Shown here: in pieces, positions 42,980-52,331 of the stretch
Numbering within the stretch: position 1 is the first letter of the stretch
Layout of the letters: each line of letters begins with the position of its first letter
Source of the DNA: Vagococcus fluvialis bH819
Lineage (GTDB): Bacteria > Bacillota > Bacilli > Lactobacillales > Vagococcaceae
Direction: 5' to 3'
NCBI RefSeq assembly: GCF_900163795.1
Contig: NZ_FWFD01000009.1
Coordinates: forward strand, 248,001-312,000
Length of the DNA: 64,000 bases
Notes under the pieces: generated by a model
The model's input: only the letters and a program-made list of their open reading frames with translations
Databases searched by the model: none
What the model was told of the DNA's origin: nothing
Program-made: the position numbers and the translations under genes

Positions 42980-43399
42980 CTAAAAGATATCTTCTGCTTC
43001 ATCATTTTGATTTGTTTGTACAAGTGTTACTTGACTTTCATTGATAGCCTCTTGAATCATTTCAGTAGTGATCGCACTTTCTTCTGGTAGAAATAGAATC
43101 GATAATATAATAGCTAAATTAACATTAGATAAAATAAAAATATCTTCTCTACCTGCTGTTACGACTTCTGTTACGACTTTTTGATTCACACTCCCACCAA
43201 ATAAATCAGTAAAAATAACGCCTTGTTCATTTTCGTTGATGCCTTTAATGAAATCAACGATAACAGGTGTGTAGTCTTCATCTGTCATGTAGGCATTAAT
43301 AACTGTCACATCATCTCCTTTTCCAGCTAAAATATTAAGAGAACTTTGAATGCCTTTAGCCAGTTCTCCGTGTGTTGCAATTAGATAATTTCTTTTCAT
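42980..43399 (-). CDS. PTS mannose/fructose-family IIA component
   Basis: Cytoplasmic phosphocarrier of 139 aa. His10 in YLIATHGELAKG is the expected phosphorylation site, and GVIFTDLFGGSVNQKV is a conserved IIA-Man motif. First gene of the operon; GAGGTGAG lies upstream of the ATG, and a -24/-12 promoter is 25-42 bases upstream. The IIA protein would be phosphorylated by HPr and could also signal to the LevR-type activator. Confidence 0.93.
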   Translation of the reverse strand: MKRNYLIATHGELAKGIQSSLNILAGKGDDVTVINAYMTDEDYTPVIVDFIKGINENEQGVIFTDLFGGSVNQKVVTEVVTAGREDIFILSNVNLAIILSILFLPEESAITTEMIQEAINESQVTLVQTNQNDEAEDIF

Positions 43400-43423
43400 T
43401 TATTTCTCACCTCATTTATATAT

Positions 43424-43441
43424 AAGCAATTATCATGCCAA
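43424..43441 (-). promoter_or_regulatory. Sigma-54 (-24/-12) promoter of the PTS operon
   Basis: Minus-strand TTGGCATGATAATTGCTT matches the sigma-54 pattern TTGGCAyr-N4-TTGCW, with GG and GC spaced correctly. Only a short untranslated leader separates it from the IIA gene. RpoN itself is not in the window. Confidence 0.88.
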
Positions 43442-43493
43442 TTTTAAACATCATCTAAAACGCTGTTATATCAGTAATTATAGATTGTCAAAG

Positions 43494-43528
43494 AGTGTTT
43501 AAACAGATGTATAATCTAGTTAAACACT
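43494..43528. promoter_or_regulatory. Inverted repeat, probable upstream activator site for the LevR-type regulator
   Basis: Perfect nine-base arms AGTGTTTAA (43494-43502) and TTAAACACT (43520-43528), separated by 17 bases, about 55-100 bases upstream of the -24/-12 promoter. This is where an enhancer-binding activator is expected. Confidence 0.65.
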
Positions 43529-43541
43529 TCATAATTACAAC

Positions 43542-43572
43542 AAAAAAAGACTGATTATTTAAAATCAGTCTT
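43542..43572 (-). terminator. ylbG terminator
   Basis: Minus-strand stem AAGACTGATT with AATCAGTCTT followed by seven U, a few bases after the ylbG stop. Confidence 0.92.
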
Positions 43573-43581
43573 CTAAGTTTC

Positions 43582-43929
43582 CTATTCCACAAATTCCGCA
43601 AGGCGGATTTCTGTTTTTTGTTCTTCAAATTCTAAAGGTTCGACTTCTGTTACCGTTTTATTGCCTAAACGATTATCAAAATTCATATTGATATCTGGTC
43701 GCATTGATTTTTCGACACTTCGGACAAAAAATTGTTTTTCTAATTTTTCTACTTTTTGGTCTACATCAATGTCATCCACGTATAATACAACATATTTCAT
43801 TTTTTTTGATACATGATGAACATAGCCAAAGCGACGTAGATTCTTTAATTGTTTTAAACTATAGACCCAGACAACTAATCCTCTTCTTGGTACTAGTTCT
43901 AATGTATCTTCAATTTCATTAGCTAACAT
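43582..43929 (-). CDS. ylbG: YlbG family protein (UPF0298)
   Basis: Small cytoplasmic protein of 115 aa. LVPRRGLVVWVYSLKQLKNLRRFGYVHHVSKKMKYVVLYV is the conserved core of the YlbG family, whose function is not established. The start MLANEIEDTLEL is placed by GGAGG seven to eight bases upstream; a longer in-frame ATG lies inside ylbF and lacks a site. It overlaps the ylbF end by 11 bases, the same ylbF-ylbG pairing seen in other Firmicutes. The C-terminal 35 residues are acidic and variable. Confidence 0.9.
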   Translation of the reverse strand: MLANEIEDTLELVPRRGLVVWVYSLKQLKNLRRFGYVHHVSKKMKYVVLYVDDIDVDQKVEKLEKQFFVRSVEKSMRPDINMNFDNRLGNKTVTEVEPLEFEEQKTEIRLAEFVE

Positions 43930-44347
43930 GACAACTACCTCCACATCCTCTTTTAGCAAATTCAAAAAATGGATTACCCGCATCTATTTTGATATCTTCT
44001 GAAATTGATTTAGCAATATCAAATGTTACGTAATCTAACATATTTTGAAGTGAGGTTTCTTTAAATTTAAAATTTGACACTAACTCATTTGTATCAAGAA
44101 TACGTTTATGCTGCCGTACATTACGCCTTTTTTCTTTAAAATCAGGTGCATATTTTCCATACGGTTCTATCAATTCAAATGCTTCTTTTGCTTTTAAAAA
44201 ATCAACTAATATCGTATCTACTTCTTTATTTTGGTCCATTTCTAAATAAACAGAGACATATTCAGAAACAAGCTGGCTACTTAATAATTCATCAGATAAT
44301 TCATTAACCAGATTTTCAATCTCAAAAAAATCTTCATTATAAATCAA
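43919..44347 (-). CDS. ylbF: YlbF/RicF family protein
   Basis: Cytoplasmic protein of 142 aa, rich in helices. In Bacillus YlbF (RicF) works with YmcA and YaaT in an Fe-S-carrying complex that affects RNase Y processing (family knowledge). The C-terminal tail ends in RGCGGSCHVS, whose two cysteines may bind a cluster. The start overlaps the stop of the preceding membrane protein gene by four bases. Confidence 0.88.
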   Translation of the reverse strand: MIYNEDFFEIENLVNELSDELLSSQLVSEYVSVYLEMDQNKEVDTILVDFLKAKEAFELIEPYGKYAPDFKEKRRNVRQHKRILDTNELVSNFKFKETSLQNMLDYVTFDIAKSISEDIKIDAGNPFFEFAKRGCGGSCHVS

Positions 44348-45483
44348 AGCTTTCCACTACTTTCAGTTGTCTGTTTTTTTTCTTCTTCGCCAAAGAAAAT
44401 AAGGGTTTTATCCTTATCAAATGCCATACCTATCGTTGAATCTCTCTTATGATCTATTTCTTCATGATAAAAGCGACTACCATACCAATTAGTAATCATA
44501 AACGGAACGTCAGTAACAGGTGCATAAAAAATAGCATGATTTTTTTTATTTTTTAAATCTACTTCTTTTGTTAATTTAGTCAACTCTTCGTTTTCTAAAA
44601 GGAATATCTCTTCAGACTGCTGTTTCATTATTTTTTCCCAATCTGAAAAATGATCTTCACTTGTAATAATAGTTTCTGGTTTTTCTGTTAAAATTTGTAT
44701 GCCTTTTGTTGCCTTTACTTGTAAATCAGTATCTAAATGATAACTTCTTTTTTCATCTTTTTCTCTAAAAAGATTAAGTAACGTTGTCAACTGCTCTCGA
44801 TTAGCATCATTTATTTTTTTAGAATCATGACCTTCATCTATATTTTTTTCTTTAACATGATTTTCTTGCTCCATCTGATACGGCATAATACTTAAAAGAG
44901 TTTGTTTATCCAAATATCGAATAGCAAGTAACTTTCCCGTCAATTGATTCATATGAAGAATTGCAAAAGTATCGTTATTAAAAGCAACCAGAGGACGATA
45001 ATTCATATCATCTTCTGTCAACTCTACTTCGTATTTTTCATCACCATACTCGAAATTAAAATTAGAAAAAATAGTTGTAATTTCTGCTAAATCGACTAAA
45101 TTCATATCCATTGTAAATGGTGTAGAATCAACTGTACTTCCAAGCACAAACACACTAGCAACCACATGATTCTTAATTTCTACTTGATAATAATCTTTTG
45201 TTGAATCCCCATATACTAGCCATTCCGCTTTATCATAAGAGAGCCATGTTTTTTTGGGATTAGGAAATTCTTTTAAAAATTCATCTTTGGTTTTCCCAAT
45301 ATGATTTGCCATTCCAGTTGTATTTAATTCATAATACGGAACAGATTTATGAGTCATTTTTACTTTTTCAATTGATAGATCGTTCTTAGGTTTTGGATTC
45401 TTGTATGCAGAAACGACCGGTTTCATATAAACAATACTAAACACCACGATCAAACAAACAAAAAACTCGATCACTCGTTTCAC
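44344..45483 (-). CDS. CAP-associated domain membrane protein (YlbC-like)
   Basis: Protein of 379 aa with an N-terminal signal anchor (RVIEFFVCLIVVFSIVYM). The region HIGKTKDEFLKEFPNPKKTWLSYDKAEWLVYGDS, repeated in a weaker form later, matches the CAP-associated N-terminal domain of YlbC-type proteins. The C-terminal part (about 225-360) sits where YlbC has its CAP/SCP domain but is divergent. The order with ylbF-ylbG resembles Bacillus. The function outside the membrane is unknown. Confidence 0.75.
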   Translation of the reverse strand: MKRVIEFFVCLIVVFSIVYMKPVVSAYKNPKPKNDLSIEKVKMTHKSVPYYELNTTGMANHIGKTKDEFLKEFPNPKKTWLSYDKAEWLVYGDSTKDYYQVEIKNHVVASVFVLGSTVDSTPFTMDMNLVDLAEITTIFSNFNFEYGDEKYEVELTEDDMNYRPLVAFNNDTFAILHMNQLTGKLLAIRYLDKQTLLSIMPYQMEQENHVKEKNIDEGHDSKKINDANREQLTTLLNLFREKDEKRSYHLDTDLQVKATKGIQILTEKPETIITSEDHFSDWEKIMKQQSEEIFLLENEELTKLTKEVDLKNKKNHAIFYAPVTDVPFMITNWYGSRFYHEEIDHKRDSTIGMAFDKDKTLIFFGEEEKKQTTESSGKL

Positions 45484-45507
45484 TTCTTCTGCCTACTTTC
45501 CTTCAAA

Positions 45508-48500
45508 TTAAACGGTTAACTCAATCATTAAATCACCAGATTGAATAGCATCAGTGTTTGCTACTAAAACACGCTTAACAACACCATTTCTTTTAGAATA
45601 GATCGTTGTTTCCATCTTCATTGCCTCAGTTACGAGAAGAGCATCTCCCTTTTGAACAGTATCGCCTACACTAACTAAAACATCTAATACCGATCCAGAC
45701 ATAGTTGCAGCTACATGTTCTTTATTGGTAGGTTCTGCCTTCTCTTTTAGTAATATTTTTGATTTAATATTTTGATCCTTAATTACAATTTCTCTTCGTT
45801 GACCATTTAGATTAAAGAATAAGACACGATTTCCCTCTAAATTAGGCTCACCAATCTCATCTAATGTGATAATTAAAGTCTTTCCTTTTTCAATCCGCAC
45901 TTCGACCGTTTCTCCTGCACGCATTCCTTTAAAGAAAGTTAACGTATCGAGTAACTCAACATCACCAAAACTATCATGCATTTTACAGTAATCAAGAAAA
46001 ACTTGTGGATACATAATGTAACTAATAACATCTTGTTTACTTGGATTAAAGCCTACTAAGCCTTTTAACTCTAATTTAACTGCTTCAAAATCAACTTCTT
46101 TAGCTAAACTTCCTGGTCTTACCTCAATTGATTCCCGACCGTTTAAAATAATTTCTTTTAGTTCTTTGGGAAATCCGCCTGTTGGTTGTCCCAAATCTCC
46201 TTTAAAGAAACTAATCACTGACTCAGGATAGTTTAATTCACGTCCCCGTTGATAAATATCATCCGATGTCAAATTATTTTGAATCATGAATAAAGCCATA
46301 TCTCCTACCACTTTAGAAGATGGTGTTACTTTGACAATATCACCAAACAACTCATTCACATCTGAATACATTTCTTTAATATCTTCCCACTTTTCTTCCA
46401 AGCCAACTGCTTTAGCTTGTTGTTGTAAATTAGAATATTGACCTCCTGGCATCTCGTGAGAGTAAACTTCTGTTTGCGGCGCGCTAATACCATTTTCAAA
46501 AGGGGCATAAAACTTACGAACGTCTTCCCAGTAATGGTTGATTTGCTGGATATTTTCAATATTTACATCAGGTGTTCTAGGACCATTATTAAGGGCATAG
46601 TATAAACTACTCATACTTGGCTGACTTGTCGCACTACTCATTGCACTCATTGCAACATCAATAATGTCTACTCCAGCTTTTGTTGCTGCCGAATAAGTAA
46701 TAATCCCATTACCTGATGTGTCATGGGTGTGTAAATGAATAGGAACATCCACTGCTGATTTTAATTCAGTAATCAAATGGTATGCAGCTTGGGGTTTTAA
46801 AAGTCCTGCCATATCTTTAATAGCAATTATATGGGCACCCATTTTTTCTAATTCTTTAGCCATATTACAGTAATAAGCTAAATTATACTTCGCACGATTC
46901 GGATCCAAAACATCCCCCGTATAACAGATGGCTGCTTCTGCAATTTTACCTGTATCACGGACATACTGAATACTTTTTTCCATTTGCGGTAACCAATTCA
47001 AGCTATCAAAAATACGGAATACATCAATTCCTTCAGCTGCAGAAACTTCAATAAATTCTTTTAATACATTATCTGGATAATTTTGATAACCTACTGCATT
47101 AGAACCTCTAAATAACATTTGGAATAATGTATTAGGCATTAACTTTCTTAACTTACGCAATCGCACCCAAGGATCTTCATTTAAGAATCGATAGGCCACA
47201 TCAAAAGTTGCACCGCCCCACATTTCACTTGAAAACAACTCTGGAATTCCTTCATCAGTTAGTTGCGCAATTCGTTTTAAATCATTCGTTCTAACACGAG
47301 TTGCTAGCAAACTTTGATGAGCATCTCTAAATGTTGTATCTGTTAATAATACTTCTTCTTTATTCTTGATCCAATCAACAACCCCATCAGCTCCTGAAGT
47401 CTCTAAGATACTTTTAGCCGTTTTAATTTTCGGCTTAGAAACAATCTTACTAGGGATTCTTGCTTCACTTTGGAAGTCTTTTTCAAGTTTTCCAACACCT
47501 GGAAAACCATTAACTGTGACCTCACCAATATATTTCATTGTCTTGTTACCACGATCTCTAACTCGTGGAAATTCAAAAAGTTCTGGAGATTCATCAATAA
47601 ATGTTGTTATTGCACTACCAGATCTAAATGTCGGATGTGAAATAACATTTGCTAAAAATGGAATATTAGTTTTAACTCCTCTTATACGGAATTCTTTCAG
47701 CGCACGGTCCATTTTAGAAATCGTTTGATCAAATGTGATGCCGTGAGTACATACTTTTACTAACAAAGAATCAAAATAAGGTGTAACCACAGCTCCAGCA
47801 AAAGCATTACCTAAATCAAGTCGAATTCCATAACCACCTGGTGAACGATACGTATCAATTTTACCAGTATCAGGCATAAAATTATTTAATGGGTCTTCTG
47901 TTGTTATACGACACTGAATAGCATACCCATGAATACTAATTTTTTCTTGTTGAGGAATACCGATTTCTTGATGCAAGTCTTTCCCCATTGCAATCTCTAG
48001 TTGGGTCATTACAATATCAATATCTGTTATTAATTCTGTAATAGTATGCTCCACTTGAACACGAGGGTTAACTTCAATGAAGTAGAAATTATTTCCTTCA
48101 ACTAAAAATTCAACAGTTCCAGCATTTACGTATCCCACATGTCTCATTAATTGAACTGCCGCTTGACAGATTTCTTCACGCTGTTTGTCTGACATTGAAA
48201 CAGATGGTGCCACTTCGACCACTTTTTGATGACGTCTTTGAACCGAGCAATCTCTTTCAAACAAGTGTACGACATTACCATGCATATCACCTAAAATTTG
48301 AACTTCGATATGTTTAGGATTAGAAATATATTTTTCCGCATAAATTTCATCGTTCCCAAAAGCTGCTTTTGCTTCACTTTTAGCACGCTGATAACCATCT
48401 CTTGCTTCTTCTTCGTTACGGGCAACGCGCATACCACGGCCTCCACCACCTAATGTGGCTTTAATCATAATAGGATAGCTAAATTCTTCTGCAAACGCTA

Positions 48501-48933
48501 AGACATCATCTACAGATTCTACAGGCCCATTTGTTCCTGGAATTGATTGAACACCTGCCGAAATAGCTGCTTCTTTGGCTTTTATTTTATCACCAAAAAT
48601 ATCCAAATGATGTAACGTTGGGCCGATAAATATAATCCCCTCTTCTTGACATCTTTTGGCAAAACCTAAATTTTCGGATAAAAAGCCATATCCCGGATGG
48701 ATAGCATCAACGCCACTTGTTTTTGCAATGCGAATAATATCTTCGATATCGAGATAAGCGTCAGTTGGTTTTTTTCCTTTACCTACTAGATAAGCTTCAT
48801 CAGCTTTAAAGCGATGAATTGACATCTCATCTTCCATGGCATAAATACCTACTGTTTGGATACCTAGCTCTGTACATGCGCGAAAAATACGAATAGCAAT
48901 CTCGCCACGGTTAGCTACTAACACTTTTTTCAT
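45508..48933 (-). CDS. pyc: Pyruvate carboxylase
   Basis: ATP- and biotin-dependent anaplerotic enzyme converting pyruvate to oxaloacetate, 1141 aa, full length. The biotin carboxylase domain starts KKVLVANRGEIAIRIFRA and has GGGGRGMRVAR; the carboxyltransferase begins around LLTDTTFRDAHQSLLATR; the biotinyl domain ends with VTEAMKMETT, the lysine being biotinylated. The start MKKVLVANRG follows GGAGG by eight bases. The ftsW-pyc order is conserved in Firmicutes. Confidence 0.98.
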   Translation of the reverse strand: MKKVLVANRGEIAIRIFRACTELGIQTVGIYAMEDEMSIHRFKADEAYLVGKGKKPTDAYLDIEDIIRIAKTSGVDAIHPGYGFLSENLGFAKRCQEEGIIFIGPTLHHLDIFGDKIKAKEAAISAGVQSIPGTNGPVESVDDVLAFAEEFSYPIMIKATLGGGGRGMRVARNEEEARDGYQRAKSEAKAAFGNDEIYAEKYISNPKHIEVQILGDMHGNVVHLFERDCSVQRRHQKVVEVAPSVSMSDKQREEICQAAVQLMRHVGYVNAGTVEFLVEGNNFYFIEVNPRVQVEHTITELITDIDIVMTQLEIAMGKDLHQEIGIPQQEKISIHGYAIQCRITTEDPLNNFMPDTGKIDTYRSPGGYGIRLDLGNAFAGAVVTPYFDSLLVKVCTHGITFDQTISKMDRALKEFRIRGVKTNIPFLANVISHPTFRSGSAITTFIDESPELFEFPRVRDRGNKTMKYIGEVTVNGFPGVGKLEKDFQSEARIPSKIVSKPKIKTAKSILETSGADGVVDWIKNKEEVLLTDTTFRDAHQSLLATRVRTNDLKRIAQLTDEGIPELFSSEMWGGATFDVAYRFLNEDPWVRLRKLRKLMPNTLFQMLFRGSNAVGYQNYPDNVLKEFIEVSAAEGIDVFRIFDSLNWLPQMEKSIQYVRDTGKIAEAAICYTGDVLDPNRAKYNLAYYCNMAKELEKMGAHIIAIKDMAGLLKPQAAYHLITELKSAVDVPIHLHTHDTSGNGIITYSAATKAGVDIIDVAMSAMSSATSQPSMSSLYYALNNGPRTPDVNIENIQQINHYWEDVRKFYAPFENGISAPQTEVYSHEMPGGQYSNLQQQAKAVGLEEKWEDIKEMYSDVNELFGDIVKVTPSSKVVGDMALFMIQNNLTSDDIYQRGRELNYPESVISFFKGDLGQPTGGFPKELKEIILNGRESIEVRPGSLAKEVDFEAVKLELKGLVGFNPSKQDVISYIMYPQVFLDYCKMHDSFGDVELLDTLTFFKGMRAGETVEVRIEKGKTLIITLDEIGEPNLEGNRVLFFNLNGQRREIVIKDQNIKSKILLKEKAEPTNKEHVAATMSGSVLDVLVSVGDTVQKGDALLVTEAMKMETTIYSKRNGVVKRVLVANTDAIQSGDLMIELTV

Positions 48934-48950
48934 ATTTAATTCCTCCATCC

Positions 48951-50204
48951 TTACTGGTGATATTCAAGCATACGTGTTGTTTGTTCTTTTGAGTATTCAA
49001 TTTCCAATCTTTCATTGTGTTTATCAAAGTGTAATTTCTTCTCATCTGCACTAATATTCAATGCAAAGCCGACTGCAATTGAGAGCGTAATCAGACTTGA
49101 ACCACCTTGACTTAGAAAGGGAAATGTTACTCCTGTTAAGGGAATAATCCCAGTAATTCCTCCAATATTGATAAATGTTTGAATTAACATCATCCCACCA
49201 ATACCAATGCACATCATAGAATTAAACGTATTTTTTGATTTAATTCCGATTATTAAAATTCTTAAGATTAAAAATAGTAATATTCCTAAAATGATAAATG
49301 AGATAACTAACCCTAGTTCCTCAATGACAATTGAAAACATAAAATCTGTTTGAGCTTCAGGTAAAAAGCCTTTTTTTTGAATACTGTTCCCTATTCCGAG
49401 ACCAAACCAGCCACCATTACTCATGGCATAATAAGAATTCACCATCTGATGACCTGCTCCTAATGGGTCAATAAACGGATTAGAGAACGTCCTAAAACGA
49501 TTATAGACATATTGAAACCGATCTGGAAAGATTAATCCTCCTGTTAATAAAATCCCATGAACAGCTAAAAATGATCCCACAATTCCAGTCCCCATAGCAA
49601 CCACTGTATAAAAATAGTTAATTCCACTGGCAAATATCATAACCGAAGCAATCATTGCTAGGATAACTGCGCCCCCGTTGTCTGGTTGAATGATAACTAG
49701 AAAGATTAACCCACCAATTAAAATTAGAGGTTTCATCGCTGCTTCTTTAAAATTACTATTAATCACATTTTGTCGTCTAGACAAAATATAGGCAAGATAC
49801 CAAATAATCACAATCTTTAAGAACTCCGCTGGTTGAAGTGTAATACCTCCAATACTCAACCATCCATCAGCACCACCACCTGATTGTCCCATATTGGTAA
49901 ATTTCGTTAAGATTAACATTAAACTAATAACACTGATTGCTACCATAATAAAATTTTTATTTTGAAATACTCTTGTTTTCATTTTATAAATAAATGTGAC
50001 AGCAAGTAAGCCAATCACAAAAAAAGCAGCTTGCTTAACCGCATCAGACGCAGGATTTCTCCCTTGTAATGCTAATTTGGCAGAGCTAGCACTATATACC
50101 ATAATAATTCCCATAATTGATAAAAATAAATAAGGAATTAAAATACCATAATCTAAATACAAGCGTTTATTGATTTGTTTCGGCAAAAAATCACTTCCTC
50201 TCAT
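48951..50204 (-). CDS. ftsW: Cell division peptidoglycan polymerase FtsW
   Basis: SEDS-family septal glycosyltransferase, 417 aa, about 10 membrane segments. Motifs: YSASSAKLALQGRNP, GADGWLSIGGITLQPAEFLKI, FGLGIGNSIQKKGFLPEAQTDF and IPLTGVTFPFLSQGGSS. Its place between ylaN and pyc is the conserved ftsW location, so this is the canonical copy; a paralogue lies at 27352-28530. The ATG overlaps the ylaN stop (TAATG). A TTG 18 bases downstream at 50186 has a better ribosome binding site (AGAGGA, eight bases) and may be the real start. Confidence 0.92.
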   Translation of the reverse strand: MRGSDFLPKQINKRLYLDYGILIPYLFLSIMGIIMVYSASSAKLALQGRNPASDAVKQAAFFVIGLLAVTFIYKMKTRVFQNKNFIMVAISVISLMLILTKFTNMGQSGGGADGWLSIGGITLQPAEFLKIVIIWYLAYILSRRQNVINSNFKEAAMKPLILIGGLIFLVIIQPDNGGAVILAMIASVMIFASGINYFYTVVAMGTGIVGSFLAVHGILLTGGLIFPDRFQYVYNRFRTFSNPFIDPLGAGHQMVNSYYAMSNGGWFGLGIGNSIQKKGFLPEAQTDFMFSIVIEELGLVISFIILGILLFLILRILIIGIKSKNTFNSMMCIGIGGMMLIQTFINIGGITGIIPLTGVTFPFLSQGGSSLITLSIAVGFALNISADEKKLHFDKHNERLEIEYSKEQTTRMLEYHQ

Positions 50205-50503
50205 TATTTACCTATTTCTTCTTTTTTCTTTTGCTCGTCATAAACAGACCCATACACTTGATTTAATTCTTGCTCTAAATCACTAATTATTTTACTGCCT
50301 TCTTCTCTAGTTAAAATGCCAATTTTTTTAGCATAATCTATTTGTTTAGAAAAACCATACATTTGTGTATCCACAACTTCTTCGAATGCTTTACATTGCG
50401 TGATACACTGATAGTTTCTTTGATTAGTAATTAATTGTCTTATCTTTGAAGCTTCTTTATTTAATTCTTCTAAAGCCTCTGCTTTTACTATCTCTAGAAT
50501 CAT
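50204..50503 (-). CDS. ylaN: YlaN family protein
   Basis: Small helical cytoplasmic protein of 99 aa (UPF0358). The family has been linked to iron homeostasis through Fur in Bacillus and Staphylococcus (family knowledge). Features are a conserved LNKEASKIRQLITNQRNYQCITQCKAFEEVVDTQMYGFSKQI. AAGGAGG lies six bases before the ATG. It overlaps ftsW by one base, as in related genomes. An extended -10 (50530-50538) precedes it. Confidence 0.9.
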   Translation of the reverse strand: MILEIVKAEALEELNKEASKIRQLITNQRNYQCITQCKAFEEVVDTQMYGFSKQIDYAKKIGILTREEGSKIISDLEQELNQVYGSVYDEQKKKEEIGK

Positions 50504-50529
50504 GATAGACCTCCTTAGTTGCTTATATT

Positions 50530-50538
50530 ATTATAACA
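50530..50538 (-). promoter_or_regulatory. ylaN-ftsW-pyc promoter, extended -10
   Basis: Minus-strand TGT followed by consensus TATAAT (50530-50535), 27 bases before ylaN. The -35 is weak. Confidence 0.6.
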
Positions 50539-50640
50539 TATCCTTGTCTTTTGCTTGTGTTGCAATATGTTAAAAAAAATTAGCGTCTCCTCTATATAAT
50601 AATCTATTTCAACTACCCTTGTAAAGAATTCTACTAAATA

Positions 50641-50672
50641 AAAAAAGACTGACAATTTTAGTCAGTCTCTTA
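50641..50672 (-). terminator. sodA terminator
   Basis: Minus-strand AAGAGACTGAC with GTCAGTCTTTT (one G-U) followed by U, just after the sodA stop. Confidence 0.9.
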
Positions 50673-50683
50673 AAACTATTAAT

Positions 50684-51292
50684 TTATTTTACCGCTGCGT
50701 AACGCTTGTTTACTTCGTCCCAGTTGATAACATTAAAGAAAGCTTTAATATAATCAGGACGAACATTACTATATTTTTTATAATAAGCATGTTCCCATAC
50801 GTCAAGCCCTAATAAAGGTGTTTTACCTTCTGATAATGGTGAATCTTGATTTGGTGTCGACATGATTTCTAATTTACCATCATTGTCAACTAACCAAGCC
50901 CAACCTGATCCAAAACGACCTAAAGCTGCTGCTGTAAATGCTGCTTTGAAGTCTTCATAGTTACCGAATGCACTTTCGATTGCACCTTTAATGGCACCAG
51001 TAGGTTCACCACCAGCATTGGCTGCCATAATTTCCCAGAAGAAAGTATGGTTGGCATGACCGCCACCGTTATTTCTAACTGCCATGCGAATGTCTTCAGG
51101 CAACTCATTTAAATTAGAAACTAATTCTTCAACTGATTTTGAGCCTAATTCTGAATGTTTATCAATTGCTGCATTTAAGTTTGTTACATAAGTATTATGA
51201 TGTTTATCATGATGTAATTTCATTGTTAATTCATCAATATGTGGTTCTAATGCATCGTATGCGTATGGTAATTCTGGTAATGTGTATGTCAT
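50684..51292 (-). CDS. sodA: Superoxide dismutase, Mn/Fe type
   Basis: Converts superoxide to oxygen and peroxide, 202 aa, cytoplasmic. The metal ligands are visible: His in [12 protein letters not shown], His in NHTFFWEIM, and Asp and His in [22 protein letters not shown] and the overall pattern favour manganese, but Fe or cambialism cannot be excluded. AGGAGG precedes the ATG and a good promoter (51351-51379) precedes that. Confidence 0.97.
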   Translation of the reverse strand: MTYTLPELPYAYDALEPHIDELTMKLHHDKHHNTYVTNLNAAIDKHSELGSKSVEELVSNLNELPEDIRMAVRNNGGGHANHTFFWEIMAANAGGEPTGAIKGAIESAFGNYEDFKAAFTAAALGRFGSGWAWLVDNDGKLEIMSTPNQDSPLSEGKTPLLGLDVWEHAYYKKYSNVRPDYIKAFFNVINWDEVNKRYAAVK

Positions 51293-51350
51293 TTTAAAAG
51301 CCTCCTAATATTTAGTTAATCAATCCTAATTGGTCTGACTTAACACAATC

Positions 51351-51379
51351 AATATAACATTAACCCCAGATAAAAACAA
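51351..51379 (-). promoter_or_regulatory. sodA promoter
   Basis: Minus-strand -35 TTGTTT (51374-51379), 17-bp spacer, -10 TATATT (51351-51356). Confidence 0.65.
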
Positions 51380-51476
51380 AAAATTGAACTGAAAAAAACA
51401 TTTATCTTAAAACCTTGTTTCGAACAAACAAACGAGTTACAATGAAGAGTATTGACAATTTTATAAAGGAGATCTT

Positions 51477-52277
51477 ATGAGTACATTTAAATTAATTCAA
51501 GCCACATTTAAACAACCTTCTCTTTTAATTGAAGCTAGAAAGAAAAAAGGGTTTCATGTTTTTTTATTTATGCTTCTTCTATCCATCGTACTTAGTTTAC
51601 CTACTGTCATTCAAAGTATGCATTTTCTTGATTCTTTAAAAGAAGATGGAGATAAGATTATTCAGAAAGTTCCTGAGTTTTCAATTACAGATGGGACACT
51701 TAAAACGGATAAAAAAGATTCTGGTTTTATTTATCAAACAAATTCTATGATTTTCACGTTTGATCCAGATGGAAAAAGAAATAAAAAAGATATCGAAACA
51801 GATGCATCTCGCGGTTTAATGACTGTTGCATTACTAAAAAATGAGATTGTTTTAGTTTTACCAACAGTTGGTTCTACTGCTGATGTTTTAGATAGTAGTG
51901 TTTTATCGTTACCCTACACAACACCACAATTAAAAATACTAAACAAAGATTTTTTAACCAATATGCTAACTGACGATTCTCGAAAGATGATATTGTTCGT
52001 TTTCGTCTTATTAACTTCCGGATTCGTTATTTTCTTAAGTTTACTATTTGACTTAATCGTGATGACTTTTTTTGCTAATCTCTTTACCAAATTAAAATTA
52101 ATTAATTTAAAATTTGGTGAGATTTTCAAAATTCTTGTATATTGTGCAACTATACCAACTATTTTAACAATGCTCCTACAATTTTTATGGCCAAGCTTGT
52201 CAATAGGGTCTGCTGGACTTGCCTTAACATTACTTATTTACTTCAATATCTTTCCTAAGAATAAAAAAATAAAATAA
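51477..52277 (+). CDS. DUF1189 family membrane protein
   Basis: Protein of 266 aa with a first membrane helix at about 28-48, a 100-residue extracellular region, and four hydrophobic segments near the C-terminus (about 160-255). TFKLIQATFKQPSLLIEARKKKGFHVFLFMLLLS is the conserved start of the DUF1189 family, which is of unknown function and sometimes found beside maltodextrin genes. AAAGGAG precedes the ATG. It stands alone here, divergent from sodA, followed by a strong terminator. Confidence 0.82.
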   Translation: MSTFKLIQATFKQPSLLIEARKKKGFHVFLFMLLLSIVLSLPTVIQSMHFLDSLKEDGDKIIQKVPEFSITDGTLKTDKKDSGFIYQTNSMIFTFDPDGKRNKKDIETDASRGLMTVALLKNEIVLVLPTVGSTADVLDSSVLSLPYTTPQLKILNKDFLTNMLTDDSRKMILFVFVLLTSGFVIFLSLLFDLIVMTFFANLFTKLKLINLKFGEIFKILVYCATIPTILTMLLQFLWPSLSIGSAGLALTLLIYFNIFPKNKKIK

Positions 52278-52319
52278 AAAAAGTTGAGATTGACTAAATG
52301 GTTAATCTCAACTTTTTTA
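52275..52319. terminator. Bidirectional terminator after the DUF1189 gene
   Basis: Stem AAAAGTTGAGATT (from 52279) with AATCTCAACTTTT, T-rich on the right and A-rich on the left. It also serves the HesB-like gene on the minus strand. Confidence 0.92.
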
Positions 52320-52331
52320 TTTTATTAAATA

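Noticed and set aside
47366-47728. 120-aa plus-strand ORF within pyc
   Set aside because: Antisense shadow of a conserved coding region; no start signals.
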